Below are positions 1-9,598 of a stretch of DNA of 32,756 nucleotides, piece after piece. The notes under the pieces were generated by a model that worked only from the letters and a program-made list of their open reading frames with translations, ran no database searches and had not been told where the DNA came from. A program made the position numbers and the translations under genes. This DNA comes from a virus. Position 1 is the first letter of the stretch. Each line of letters opens with the position of its first letter. Where the stretch lies: positions 1 through 32,756 of IMG/VR virus record IMGVR_UViG_3300044956_000413; one strand, 5' to 3'.

Positions 1-2564
1 ACGAAAATTGTGTTGGAAGTACATCAGGGGCTTCTGGTCCAATTAAGGATATTTACGATAAAAATAATATTGTATTAATTCCATCAACTACTGGAGCATA
101 TACATTAACAAATAATCAAGTATATACTATAGTACTGAGTAATCATAACGGAAAAATATTCATACAGAATGAAGAATTGAGATTAAATTCTTTAACAAAA
201 TATAATGCTGCCCAAAATACAAATCTTAGAGTTAGTATTGCTAGAGATTCTGGAAGAATTGTAGAATTAAAAGTAAATAGTTTAGGATCTGGGTATGATA
301 GTGCTTCTATTCAAGTAGAAAGTCCTCAACTTCCAGGTGGGGTACAGGCAAGAGCAGTGTGTTTTGTGTCTAATGGGAACATATTTGATACTGACATTCT
401 CGTTGCTGGTAGTGGTTATACAGATCCACCATCAATTATTATCAATGGACAAGGAACATCTGCATCGGGAGCGGCAATTCAATCATTAATTGAAATAGAT
501 ACTCCTTCGGTTAGAATGGGTGTTGCTGTCGATTCCACTACTAGTAGTGTTGTTAATTCAACAACACCAACAAGATTTAATTTTGAATATCCAGTATATT
601 TACAAAATGAAACAGAATATGCTCTTGTAATAGAATCTGACTCAATTGATTATACATTATGGGCTTCTAAATTAGGGGAATCAGAAGTATCTTCTAATTC
701 CGTAGTAAGTTCTCAACCACTATTAGGATCTGTATTTAAATCGCAAAATGTAGATACATGGACTGAAGATCTGTTAGAAGATATTAAATTTACTTTGTAT
801 AGAGCAGAGTTTGATATTAAGCAAAATGGAATTGTAGAACTTTCCAATAAAACACTTGGATACGAATTGTTGGACTCAAATCCATTTGAAACTGATTCAT
901 TATCAGACACAACTGCAACTTCATCACTATATAAAAATAATAATAGTGTGATAAAAGTAAATCATAAAATCAATGGTTTTGAAGATTCTGGAAAATCGTA
1001 TGTGAGTTTTAAAAATTCAAATAGTTTTGGAGGATTTGATAGTTCTCAAATCAACAATGTATTATATCAAGTCAAAAACTCTGGTTCTAATTTTTATAAT
1101 ATTTCAGCAAATACATTAGCATCTTCAAATGCTTTTGGGGGTGGTTCTAAAGTTTTAGTATCTTATAATAGAAAGTATGAAAAACTTTTTGCTCAACTAG
1201 AATTTTTAAATTTTGCAGAAACAAAAGTAGATGCTGAAGTAAAAACTACTAATATTTTACCAATTGATACAAAGATTGTGAATTATCAATCATACAGTCA
1301 AACAGATTATGAAAAAACTTTCTTAAATGAAGAACACTTTTTCAATAATCAAAAAGTAGTTTGTTCTCGTGTAAATGAGTTAAAAAATATTTCCGTATCT
1401 AATAAAAACTCACTACAATACAAATTATTACTATCATCTACAAAATCATACTTATCACCAGTAATTGATTTAAGATCGGCTAATGTTATATTAATTAATA
1501 ATCACATAGAAAAATGTTCTGGTATTGAAGATAGATACGGCAGAAGAGATCAATTATTAGAATTTTATTCCGTTTATAAATTTATTGTTAATGGTACTAA
1601 TGCAAACACTATTAATCCTGGAGATGCTGCAAACGTTAAATTAATTTCAGGAAATGCTTCAAAAGCAAAGGCAGCAATTGTTAAATTTAATTCTGCTACC
1701 AGTGAATTATTTGTTAAAATGCTTACTGACACTTTATTTACTCCTAGTGAATCTCTATTATTTTCATCACAACCAACTTTAACTGGTTTGACTATTGCTG
1801 CTACTGGATTAACAGAAGTTGTTTTCTCTTTTGACTTCAACTCAACTGTTACTGCAATAGATAAAACAGATACCACAAAAGCATATGATAATTTAATTAA
1901 TGGGAAGGTTGTTTTCTGGGATTCTAAGAAAAAAATTCTTAGAGTTTCTTGTAATAAACAACCAATTAATAATAACTTTGTATCACCTTCAATTGTTGGA
2001 TCTGATTATGCTCGTATACCCATATCTAGTTCATCTGGCACTCAAGGTAAAGATATTTTCCGTGTAAATGATTTGTTAGGGTACGAAAATCAATCAACTG
2101 ATACAAAATCTTTCTTAGAAGTTAAAAAAGTTTCTTATGCAAATGGTATTTTATTTGTTCCCGAAACAACCAATAATAGCTCTTCATTAGCAAAATATTT
2201 AACAAAAGAAATAATATTAGAATCTCCAGCAACTTCAATTGATGTTAGATTGACTGCAAATATATTTGAAATTGATGATATTCAAGTTTTATATCGTGTT
2301 AGTTATTCAACCTCTCAATATAATTTTGATGATTTATCGTGGGAATTTTTTAATGGCACTGGCAAATCAGATATTGAAGTAATTCCGTCAATCGACAATT
2401 TAATTGCTGGTTATATAGAAAATCAAAATTCTTATAAAGAATATAAGTACTCTGTTAATAATTTATCTGAATTTACTTCTTTTGCGGTGAAAGTGGTTAT
2501 GAGATCTTCAAATCCTGTATTTGTACCTAAAATTCAAGATATTCGTATTGTTGCATCATTCTAA
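1..2564 (+). CDS. Large tail/baseplate virion structural protein, 3' part only
   Basis: The reading frame is open from base 3, so the window cuts this gene. About 853 residues are visible and the true start lies upstream; the TTG at 177 is not a convincing start. Two GSGY-type beta repeats are seen (encoded near 285-350 and 400-480), followed by a segment with the pattern PVYLQNETEYAL (near 590), LGSVFKSQN and W..DLLEDIKFTLYRAEF (about 725-815). From memory this central block is typical of large cyanophage and myovirus tail proteins grouped under DUF4815. The C-terminus, ending PKIQDIRIVASF, also fits that group. The protein is probably attached to the baseplate or tail. It could instead correspond to the gp7 position of the T4 wedge, but I see no clear gp7 match. 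Its TAA overlaps the ATG of the next gene by one base, which suggests translational coupling. The gene is very AT-rich. Confidence 0.75.
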   Translation, partial: ENCVGSTSGASGPIKDIYDKNNIVLIPSTTGAYTLTNNQVYTIVLSNHNGKIFIQNEELRLNSLTKYNAAQNTNLRVSIARDSGRIVELKVNSLGSGYDSASIQVESPQLPGGVQARAVCFVSNGNIFDTDILVAGSGYTDPPSIIINGQGTSASGAAIQSLIEIDTPSVRMGVAVDSTTSSVVNSTTPTRFNFEYPVYLQNETEYALVIESDSIDYTLWASKLGESEVSSNSVVSSQPLLGSVFKSQNVDTWTEDLLEDIKFTLYRAEFDIKQNGIVELSNKTLGYELLDSNPFETDSLSDTTATSSLYKNNNSVIKVNHKINGFEDSGKSYVSFKNSNSFGGFDSSQINNVLYQVKNSGSNFYNISANTLASSNAFGGGSKVLVSYNRKYEKLFAQLEFLNFAETKVDAEVKTTNILPIDTKIVNYQSYSQTDYEKTFLNEEHFFNNQKVVCSRVNELKNISVSNKNSLQYKLLLSSTKSYLSPVIDLRSANVILINNHIEKCSGIEDRYGRRDQLLEFYSVYKFIVNGTNANTINPGDAANVKLISGNASKAKAAIVKFNSATSELFVKMLTDTLFTPSESLLFSSQPTLTGLTIAATGLTEVVFSFDFNSTVTAIDKTDTTKAYDNLINGKVVFWDSKKKILRVSCNKQPINNNFVSPSIVGSDYARIPISSSSGTQGKDIFRVNDLLGYENQSTDTKSFLEVKKVSYANGILFVPETTNNSSSLAKYLTKEIILESPATSIDVRLTANIFEIDDIQVLYRVSYSTSQYNFDDLSWEFFNGTGKSDIEVIPSIDNLIAGYIENQNSYKEYKYSVNNLSEFTSFAVKVVMRSSNPVFVPKIQDIRIVASF

Positions 2565-2779
2565 TGGATTACTCTAAAATAATAGAGCACGACACCCTTG
2601 TTAGAGATAACTCTACTGGTGCGGTTATAAATATTGATAAAATCACATTTGAAGATATTAAAAGAATTCGTAATGGTAATTTTTCAATGAAACAATTACA
2701 ATCTGATGTGGAAAATTTAAAACATGAATTGTCAGACATAAAAAATCTTCTAAGAGAATTAATAAGACATGGCGGTTAG
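2564..2779 (+). CDS. Small coiled-coil protein, 71 aa, function unknown
   Basis: The ATG overlaps the upstream stop codon in TAATG, and the 3' end overlaps the next ATG by 11 bases, so this gene is locked between two structural genes. The N-terminal half is mixed and contains LVRDNSTGAV. Residues about 42-66 have a heptad pattern (MKQLQSDVENLKHEL and on) that predicts a short coiled coil. Its position between two giant virion proteins suggests a chaperone, linker or trimerisation helper, but that is inference. Small proteins of this shape occur at the same place in cyanophage clusters as I remember them. I assign no function. Confidence 0.75.
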   Translation: MDYSKIIEHDTLVRDNSTGAVINIDKITFEDIKRIRNGNFSMKQLQSDVENLKHELSDIKNLLRELIRHGG

Positions 2780-5700
2780 AGAAGTATTAAAAACATATAC
2801 GTTTGAACAGCAACGTCAAGAAATTAATAACTTATCCAACGATGTTGGGGATGCTAATTCTCTTACGACCACATCAAAGGTACTGACACAAGCAATTAAT
2901 GATATTGTTGGTGGATCTCAACAATTAGTCAACGCTACATTGACTGGTGATCTAACAATTCAAGGCGGAGACATTTATTTACAGGATGCAGCAACGGATG
3001 TTTTTATACGAGATAATGTTCTTAATGCTCTTCTAATCACTGAAGGAGCAAATCCATATATTAGCGTAGATACTATAGATGGATCTGAACTTGTAACCAT
3101 TCATAAAAATGCGCTAATTGGCGGCAACTTAACTGTTAATGGTGATATAACTTTTCGAGCAGGTCAAGGATCTTCGGGTTCTATTACTTTAGGTGATGGT
3201 AATACTGATAATATTGTATTTGGAGCTGATGTTAATTCCAGTATTATACCAAATACAAATAATGCATATAATTTAGGATCATCTTCCCAAATTTGGTCAA
3301 GCATATTCTTGACTACAATTTCTGGAGGGATAAATGCAGATATTACGATTGATCCAAACGGAACTGGAGATTTTATTTTTAAAGGTGGAGTAGGACAAAA
3401 TTTTATTATTAATGATGGAACTTTACAAAAATTTAAAATTGAAAGCGAAACAGGAAGTGTTTTCTTTGGTGGTCCTATTAATGTTCCTGGTGGTATTACA
3501 TTAACAGATAATACTGTAAATGCCTTTACTATCACCGAAGGAACAAATTCTTATTTTACGATTGACACTGTAAATAATGCAGAAAAAGTTATTGTTCACA
3601 AAAATTTAGATGTTCTTGGCGATCTTTATGTTGCTGGAAATGTAACTACAATTAATTCAACTACTGTTACGGTAGATGATAAAAATTTAGAACTTGGTTC
3701 TGTTGCAACTCCTACAGATATTACAGCAGATGGTGGTGGTATTACATTAAAAGCTGCTCAAGATAAAACTATTAAATGGTTACAATCATCTAATTCTTGG
3801 GAATTTAACGTTCCCACCAGAATAGAAGATGGTTTAAAAATTTCTCAAAATGCAATTACAAATACCAATTCGACCGCTTCTGATATTACTGTTACTCCAG
3901 GATTAGATAGAGTTGTAATTCTTGATACTCGTGCTGGTCTTGTCATGCCAAAAGGAACTACATTACAGAGACCAAACACTCCTATTGCTACTGATGGTCT
4001 CGTAAGATTTAACACGACAACCAATGAAATAGAAGCATTTGTTGGTAATGAATTTACTTCTCTAACAAAACAATTTAAATTTGGTATAACTGCTCCTGGT
4101 CCCACATTGGGAAACAATGGCGATTTTTATTACGACAAAGTAAAACAAGAATTTTATGGTCCGAAAGAAGGGGGTTCTTGGCCAGCACCTATTTGCATCA
4201 AGGAAGATAAATCAGAAAACGTAATTTATGTCTCCAAAGGAGGAAGTGACACTGTATATGATGGTTCAACTCCAGCAAAAGCATTCAAAACCATTAAAAA
4301 AGCAGCGGAGGCAGCAAGAGCGACTACTGGTAATACAACAATTAAAGTTGCTTCTGGAGATTATTACGAAGACAATCCAATTTATCTTCCAAAAGGAACT
4401 ACTTTAATTGGAGATAACTTAAGAGAAACATTGATTAGACCCATAAACCCTGGAGTAGACATGATTTGGGTAACCAGTGGATGTTATGTTGCTCAGCTTG
4501 TTATGCGAGATAATTATGGAGATCCAAATAATTCAGTGGATGCTCTCCGTGGCATAGGAGCAGTAAGTTCTGGCATTAATCCTTTTATTTCTTCAACTAT
4601 ATCTACTTTTAATTTATTTCCAGGACACAATTTAAAAGATATAGATGATATCTATAAAGATGGCGCTAATATACTACAATACAGAAGAACAAATCTAATT
4701 ACTTATGCATACTCTCAACTAGTTGCTGGATATCCATCTTTGGTAATTCCTCCAACTAATTTTGTGGGAAGATTGGTTTTAGGAAGTCCTATAGTTACTG
4801 GAGTAAGTAGTATCCAAGGGTTAGAAGTCACCGATGTTGTTACTGGCAACAACATCACTCCAGGAACAACAATTATTTCAATAGACAGTGCTACACAGAT
4901 TACTCTTTCTGATCCTGCAATTGCAGGAGAAAATGGAGCTATACTTAGTGTTCCAGGTGACGGAAAATGTAAGAGAGATTTGGGAGTAATTTTAGATGCT
5001 ATTATTCATGATTTAAAAGTTGGTGGTAATGTAAAATCAATTTTAGCAGGCGAATCGTATAGAGATGCAAATGGAAATCTGCAGCATATTACTACTGAGT
5101 TTATTGAAACAAAATATGCCATAGATCAATTGCGTTTAGCAGCAAGACAAGATATTGCTGACACTAGTATTATTAATGAACTTGGATTTACTTCTCAATT
5201 TCCTGTTATAACAGTTGGTGATTGTACTAATGTACAAACAAATATTGATAATTTATTTGGCATAATTGTTTCTATATTGGATGGCGCAGATAGTCCACAA
5301 TTTAATCCAGGTCCAGGATATCTTTTAATTGATCAAGAATGGATGCGTATAGACGATATTACTGGAAATGTAGTTACTGTATCTACAAATGGTAGAGGTG
5401 TAGCAAATCCAATAACAGGTGCTCAATCAATAGCAGCACCTCATCCAAATGGTGCAGTTGTTACTCAAGGAGGCAGAATTTTTAGATATGCCGTTTCTTA
5501 TCCAGATCAAGGTGGTATTAAAGGTACTGGAAGAATTACTTTGCAATCATCAACATCTGTAGTTCAAGGTATAAACACTAAATTTACTTCACAGACATTT
5601 GCTGGTGGATCAATTAGAGTTCAAAATACTTCTTATACTATTCTTTCAGTACAATCAGATACTCAACTAACATTATCAACTGTACCATCGTCTTCAATTT

Positions 5701-8700
5701 CTTTAACAATTTATAAATTTATTCCACCTAAAGAAAGAATCTTTTTATCTCCATATATTCAAAACTGTTCTGTTATTTCTGTTCTTGGAGAAACTTCGTA
5801 TGATTCAAATATTAAAGCATACGATTCTACCAAAACAAGGGGTGGTGGATTACTAATAGATGGAGCTAATTTACTTATAGACACTCCATTAAAATCAATG
5901 GTAGCTGATGCGTTTACTCAAGTTGTACTTAACTCTATTGGTTTTCATTTAAAAAATGATGCTTATTCTCAGTTAGTTTCTATATTTGAAATTTTTGAAG
6001 ATGTTGGAGTTCTTTGTGAATCTGGTGGTTATGCTTCAGTTACTAACTCAGCAACAAACTTTGGTAATGAGGGTCTGAAAGCAATTGGATTTAGCCCAGT
6101 AGCATTACCTTTCTACTCTAATGGTAGAGTTGCTGGTGTTACTAATATCACGAAAACTTCTTTTGCTACAACAGCATCATCAATTATTCAAACTACGTTC
6201 AGTTCTGTTCTTAGCGGAGCAAAAACAAGAGTAACCGTTAAAGTTTCAGCAAACGATATTAGTAAATTTGAAAGAGGTCAAATTGTTACTATTTCTAATC
6301 ACACAGCAACTCCAAATATTAATGGAGCAAATATTGAAATTGAAACTGTTAAATTTAGTGATAACTATTTTACTTTTATTTTAAATACTCCTTTCTTGTC
6401 TCAATATGCTCCACCATATTCAGGCGGAACTAGCGGTAGTGTGGTAGTTACTAGTGGATCTACTTTTACTAAAGTTACTGTTATCAATTTTCAAAAAGCT
6501 CCTCAAGCAAATCAAATTGTTAAAATTGATCAATTACCAGTAGCTCCAGATGGAGAGTATATTGTTGATGAAGTATTTGTATTTTCTCCACCAGATCAAG
6601 AAAATGTTTGTGAATTTAGTTTAGTGCAAAAAGTGCCAAACGCCGATATTTCTTTGATTCCAAATAATGCTTTTTGTGAATTGCGCTCACCATCTAGTGT
6701 AAACAGTTCTGGTCATACATTTGAATATGTCGGTTCTGGCGTCAATTATATGGCGCTACCTACTAATGGTGGTAGAGCAATCACATCAAAACAAAGTGTA
6801 GAAATTAACTCTGGTAAATGTTACGTTTCTGCTACAGACCAAGATGGTAACTTTACAGTTGGTCCAAACTTTAACGTGGACCTAAGAACTGGTAAGGCAA
6901 CATTTACTGGTGCGGTGGCTATTGGTGTTCTTGATTCATTACAACTTAAAGGATCTCCTGGTACACCTATCTTTGCATTCTCTACAAATGTTGATTTGGG
7001 TGGATCTGCAAATAGATCAGATACAATACTGCCAACACAAAAAGCTGTTAGAGATTTTATTGTAGATAAAGTTGGTAATTTCTTTGATTTAGATGTAGGA
7101 ACAAGTTCCCAAGCAGGCATTGTTGTTCAGTTGGATGGTACTGGTAAAATTAACAGAGATCAGATTCCGCCACAGGAACCATTTAATGTATACGTCGTAG
7201 ATACAGATGCCGATCGTCTGGTGGGAGCAATTCCGACTTTATCTAAAACTGTAGTATCACATAGTATTGGAAGTAACGTAATTACTTTAAATAATCTTGT
7301 TCAAGTTGCTGCTGGTTATGCTGTTACAGGAACTAATGTTCCTGTAAATGGATTAGTTGATGCTAAAATAGTTTCTTTCGATACTCAAAATAACACTATT
7401 ACTCTTGATGTTCCTGGTGCTAATTTTACATCACAAATTACAGGAACAATTACTATTAAAAATGCAATTCCACTAAAAGTTGGTGACTTCGTTGTACAAA
7501 CAAACTCTACAAATCCTCCATCAAGATCTTACATTCTTGCTAACTTACCATCTACAGTAAATGGCAATTGGCAAGTTATTTCGTCAGAACAAGTTGATGC
7601 AAGTCAAATTGTTTCTGGTATTGTATCGCCCTCAAGATTGGGCACAAGGATCTCTAATGAAAATACTTTTCTTTCTGGTCTCAGTAAGTATGTACCTCTT
7701 CCAAGGGGCGTTAGAGCGGTTCCTAACTCCGTCTCAGGAACAACCATTATTTCTCTTGGTAGTGATGGTCCTATATCGGTAAAAAGAACTACACAGAGTG
7801 TTTCTATCTCATCTGCTTTCTATACTGTTAGTGGAAATCCAACATTTACGTTTAATACTGCAACAGCACATGGTTTAACGACTGATGATTATGTAGAAGT
7901 AGATAGTGTTTCTCCAGGTTCTTATAACGGATACTATCAAGTAACGGTTGTTAATGCAACAAGATTTACTGTACCTGCTGCTGTCAATCCTGGAGTTTAT
8001 TCAAATGGTGGCACCGTAACAAAAGGAGATCCATATAAAACTGGATTCTTAGATCTTGATGTTAATATCGCTAAGTTCTCTGCTGGTCAATCTGCAGGTA
8101 GTAGCGAATACGGTGTTGCTAGCTTTGATTACAGTACCTTCGAAATGCTTTCTTCTACTGGATTTTCAGTAACTCTTAGGGATAAAGGCGTTACCTTATC
8201 TAAAATTGAAAATATTGGACCTCGTTCTATTCTTGGTAACACATTCTATAATGAACAAAACGTTGCTGAAGTACCATTAAGAGGATTTGCTGCTGAAATT
8301 TTTGAATACGAAACGATTCCTAACGTTAGTGGTGCTTGGGAAATTAATGAACTAGTAACAGCAAGATCTTTAGGTATTAGACCACAACTTCAAATGGTTA
8401 CTGGTCAATCAATCAAATTTGTTTTGAGAACATCTAATGCTGGACATCCATTGTTTATTACTACTTTTCCTGGACAAACAGGAACTTTAGCAAATCCACC
8501 AGCATCTGTTTATAACATTGGAGTGACAAAATTTTCAAGCAGCGTTCAAAGTGGCGGATCAGGAATTGATATTGGAGAAATTGTTGTCACGGTTACTCAA
8601 GACACACCATCCGTTCTATATTATCAAGATGGATCTGATTCTACTAATTATGGCATTATTAATATCACCAATTTTAGAGGAACAACTGTTAATGTTTCAC

Positions 8701-9077
8701 AGACATTTTCAACTATTGCTCCAATAGTTATTGACACATTCTCAGCAAAAGATATTTACACAGCTAAGTATCTAATTCAAATTCACAACAAATATGTTGG
8801 TCCAACTAACGTACAAAATCAAGAAATAAAATATTTACATTCTACAGAAATTATGATTGTTCACGACGGAGTAGATGTAATGATTAGTGAATATGGTACG
8901 TTATTAACAAAGAATCTTGGAGAATTTACTGCAACTCTTGAAAATAATATTATATCAGTTAAGTATACGCCAACGCCTGTTAATGGCGTTCCTGCGGGTA
9001 ATCCAGGAGGATTCTGGAGTGGAGTTACGGATGTTATTTCTAATGTAATCAGATTAAACAGAGATTTCTTAACATAA
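2769..9077 (+). CDS. Giant fibre-like virion protein with beta-helix and degenerate cupredoxin-like segment, 2102 aa
   Basis: An intact 2102-codon frame begins MAVREVLKTYTFEQQ. Residues about 55-360 hold two cycles of a fibre repeat (GDLTIQGGDI, LLITEG, VTIHKN, then GNVTTINSTTVTVDDKNLEL). Residues about 480-600 (IYVSKGGSDTVYDG, AFKTIKKAAEAA, YLPKGTTLIGDN) look like a right-handed parallel beta-helix of the pectate-lyase type. Around 918-978 there is a GINTKF...SDTQLTL beta module that recurs in the 2602-aa protein. Residues about 1305-1438 carry SSGHTFEYVGSGVNY and a later KAVRDFI. Residues about 1890-1960 resemble a cupredoxin-like fold (GHPLFITT...LYYQDGSD) lacking the usual Cys and His ligands. 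The last ~110 residues (IMIVHDGVDVMISEYGTL) match a C-terminal domain I know from marine phage structural proteins. Likely a baseplate-attached fibre or tail-pin-like protein; correspondence with T4 gp10 is possible but unproven. The start is preceded by AAGAGAA. Confidence 0.85.
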   Translation: MAVREVLKTYTFEQQRQEINNLSNDVGDANSLTTTSKVLTQAINDIVGGSQQLVNATLTGDLTIQGGDIYLQDAATDVFIRDNVLNALLITEGANPYISVDTIDGSELVTIHKNALIGGNLTVNGDITFRAGQGSSGSITLGDGNTDNIVFGADVNSSIIPNTNNAYNLGSSSQIWSSIFLTTISGGINADITIDPNGTGDFIFKGGVGQNFIINDGTLQKFKIESETGSVFFGGPINVPGGITLTDNTVNAFTITEGTNSYFTIDTVNNAEKVIVHKNLDVLGDLYVAGNVTTINSTTVTVDDKNLELGSVATPTDITADGGGITLKAAQDKTIKWLQSSNSWEFNVPTRIEDGLKISQNAITNTNSTASDITVTPGLDRVVILDTRAGLVMPKGTTLQRPNTPIATDGLVRFNTTTNEIEAFVGNEFTSLTKQFKFGITAPGPTLGNNGDFYYDKVKQEFYGPKEGGSWPAPICIKEDKSENVIYVSKGGSDTVYDGSTPAKAFKTIKKAAEAARATTGNTTIKVASGDYYEDNPIYLPKGTTLIGDNLRETLIRPINPGVDMIWVTSGCYVAQLVMRDNYGDPNNSVDALRGIGAVSSGINPFISSTISTFNLFPGHNLKDIDDIYKDGANILQYRRTNLITYAYSQLVAGYPSLVIPPTNFVGRLVLGSPIVTGVSSIQGLEVTDVVTGNNITPGTTIISIDSATQITLSDPAIAGENGAILSVPGDGKCKRDLGVILDAIIHDLKVGGNVKSILAGESYRDANGNLQHITTEFIETKYAIDQLRLAARQDIADTSIINELGFTSQFPVITVGDCTNVQTNIDNLFGIIVSILDGADSPQFNPGPGYLLIDQEWMRIDDITGNVVTVSTNGRGVANPITGAQSIAAPHPNGAVVTQGGRIFRYAVSYPDQGGIKGTGRITLQSSTSVVQGINTKFTSQTFAGGSIRVQNTSYTILSVQSDTQLTLSTVPSSSISLTIYKFIPPKERIFLSPYIQNCSVISVLGETSYDSNIKAYDSTKTRGGGLLIDGANLLIDTPLKSMVADAFTQVVLNSIGFHLKNDAYSQLVSIFEIFEDVGVLCESGGYASVTNSATNFGNEGLKAIGFSPVALPFYSNGRVAGVTNITKTSFATTASSIIQTTFSSVLSGAKTRVTVKVSANDISKFERGQIVTISNHTATPNINGANIEIETVKFSDNYFTFILNTPFLSQYAPPYSGGTSGSVVVTSGSTFTKVTVINFQKAPQANQIVKIDQLPVAPDGEYIVDEVFVFSPPDQENVCEFSLVQKVPNADISLIPNNAFCELRSPSSVNSSGHTFEYVGSGVNYMALPTNGGRAITSKQSVEINSGKCYVSATDQDGNFTVGPNFNVDLRTGKATFTGAVAIGVLDSLQLKGSPGTPIFAFSTNVDLGGSANRSDTILPTQKAVRDFIVDKVGNFFDLDVGTSSQAGIVVQLDGTGKINRDQIPPQEPFNVYVVDTDADRLVGAIPTLSKTVVSHSIGSNVITLNNLVQVAAGYAVTGTNVPVNGLVDAKIVSFDTQNNTITLDVPGANFTSQITGTITIKNAIPLKVGDFVVQTNSTNPPSRSYILANLPSTVNGNWQVISSEQVDASQIVSGIVSPSRLGTRISNENTFLSGLSKYVPLPRGVRAVPNSVSGTTIISLGSDGPISVKRTTQSVSISSAFYTVSGNPTFTFNTATAHGLTTDDYVEVDSVSPGSYNGYYQVTVVNATRFTVPAAVNPGVYSNGGTVTKGDPYKTGFLDLDVNIAKFSAGQSAGSSEYGVASFDYSTFEMLSSTGFSVTLRDKGVTLSKIENIGPRSILGNTFYNEQNVAEVPLRGFAAEIFEYETIPNVSGAWEINELVTARSLGIRPQLQMVTGQSIKFVLRTSNAGHPLFITTFPGQTGTLANPPASVYNIGVTKFSSSVQSGGSGIDIGEIVVTVTQDTPSVLYYQDGSDSTNYGIINITNFRGTTVNVSQTFSTIAPIVIDTFSAKDIYTAKYLIQIHNKYVGPTNVQNQEIKYLHSTEIMIVHDGVDVMISEYGTLLTKNLGEFTATLENNIISVKYTPTPVNGVPAGNPGGFWSGVTDVISNVIRLNRDFLT

Positions 9078-9080
9078 ATA
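9073..9080 (+). promoter_or_regulatory. Probable T4-type late promoter (CATAAATA)
   Basis: CATAAATA differs from the T4 late consensus TATAAATA at the first base only. It overlaps the stop codon of the 2102-aa gene and lies 27 bases before the ATG of the 62-aa gene, a normal late-leader distance. The same ten bases, AACATAAATA, occur in front of the minus-strand fibre operon, which supports the assignment. Confidence 0.55.
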
Positions 9081-9107
9081 GAGCGTATCGTAATTTTTTA
9101 ATCACAT

Positions 9108-9296
9108 ATGAATGCTGAAACTTTAAGGACCAATTTTAACAATCAACTAAAAGAAACTGAAGGTCAAATCGCTAAGATAAAAGGCGAATTAGAAAAACTG
9201 GAAGAGTATAAACTAAAGTTGCAAGGCGGTTTGGAAACTTTAGAATTGTTATCTGCACAAGAAAGCGAAGAAGAAGCAGCGACTACAGCAGAGTAA
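9108..9296 (+). CDS. Small coiled-coil protein with acidic tail, 62 aa
   Basis: The product is 62 residues. Residues about 8-50 are a continuous charged heptad pattern (LKETEGQIAKIKGELEKLEEYKLKL), so a long helix or coiled coil is expected. The last 12 residues are strongly acidic (ESEEEAATTAE). The ATG has no clear Shine-Dalgarno sequence (leader AATTTTTTAATCACAT), but a late-promoter box lies about 28 bases upstream. This is the last plus-strand gene before the inverted fibre cassette and it converges on the 94-aa gene with 17 bases between the stop codons. I recall similar small helical proteins in cyanophage structural clusters, with no established function. A fibre-assembly chaperone is conceivable, but that is inference. 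Confidence 0.7.
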   Translation: MNAETLRTNFNNQLKETEGQIAKIKGELEKLEEYKLKLQGGLETLELLSAQESEEEAATTAE

Positions 9297-9315
9297 AAAA
9301 TAGACGTCTTTTTTT
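9295..9315. terminator. Possible weak bidirectional terminator between convergent genes
   Basis: An A-run, the palindrome AGACGTCT and a T-run form a near-symmetric dyad centred at about 9305/9306, with one mismatch. It lies between the plus-strand stop (9294-9296) and the minus-strand stop (9314-9316), and each strand reads into a T-tract. The stem is short and AT-rich, so termination would be weak. Confidence 0.35.
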
Positions 9316-9598
9316 ATCGGTTGAAATAACCTCTCGGAAATAGTTGCCCGAATCGTGGTCTACGACCAGTGAGAATTCCTGGAGTTGATGAACGACTTCC
9401 TGTTACGGGAGAATCTAAATTTGCAATATTATAATTATAAGAAATTGCAATATTATTGGAAGTTCTTGCTACTGAAGAAAATACAGGATTAATAAATCCC
9501 GTTGCGGTTGTTTGTGTAAATGCAACTAATTGATTTACTGCCGCGGCATCTGCCGTTGTTGCTGTTGTTGGTGTTTCCGATAAAATTATTTGTGGCAT
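9314..9598 (-). CDS. Small fibre-associated protein, 94 aa, function unknown
   Basis: This is the last gene of the three-gene minus-strand operon. Its ATG overlaps the TGA of the 780-aa gene in TGATG, so translation is probably coupled. The N-terminus (MPQIILSETPTTATTADAAA) is Thr/Ala-rich and the middle looks beta-rich (ISYNYNIANLDSPVTGSRSS). The C-terminus is short and basic-aromatic (GRRPRFGQLFPRGYFNR), a tail I recall seeing on cyanophage fibre-region proteins. The coupling to a fibre gene suggests a fibre-tip subunit or an assembly partner. No catalytic motif is visible. Confidence 0.7.
   Translation of the reverse strand: MPQIILSETPTTATTADAAAVNQLVAFTQTTATGFINPVFSSVARTSNNIAISYNYNIANLDSPVTGSRSSTPGILTGRRPRFGQLFPRGYFNR

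Noticed and set aside
177-179. TTG as start of the first gene.
   Set aside because: The frame is open to base 3 with protein-like sequence upstream, so the gene is cut by the window edge.
7561-7782. Plus-strand frame of 73 codons inside the 2102-aa gene.
   Set aside because: It is a shadow of the large gene with no ribosome site; similar shadow frames throughout the big genes were also left out.
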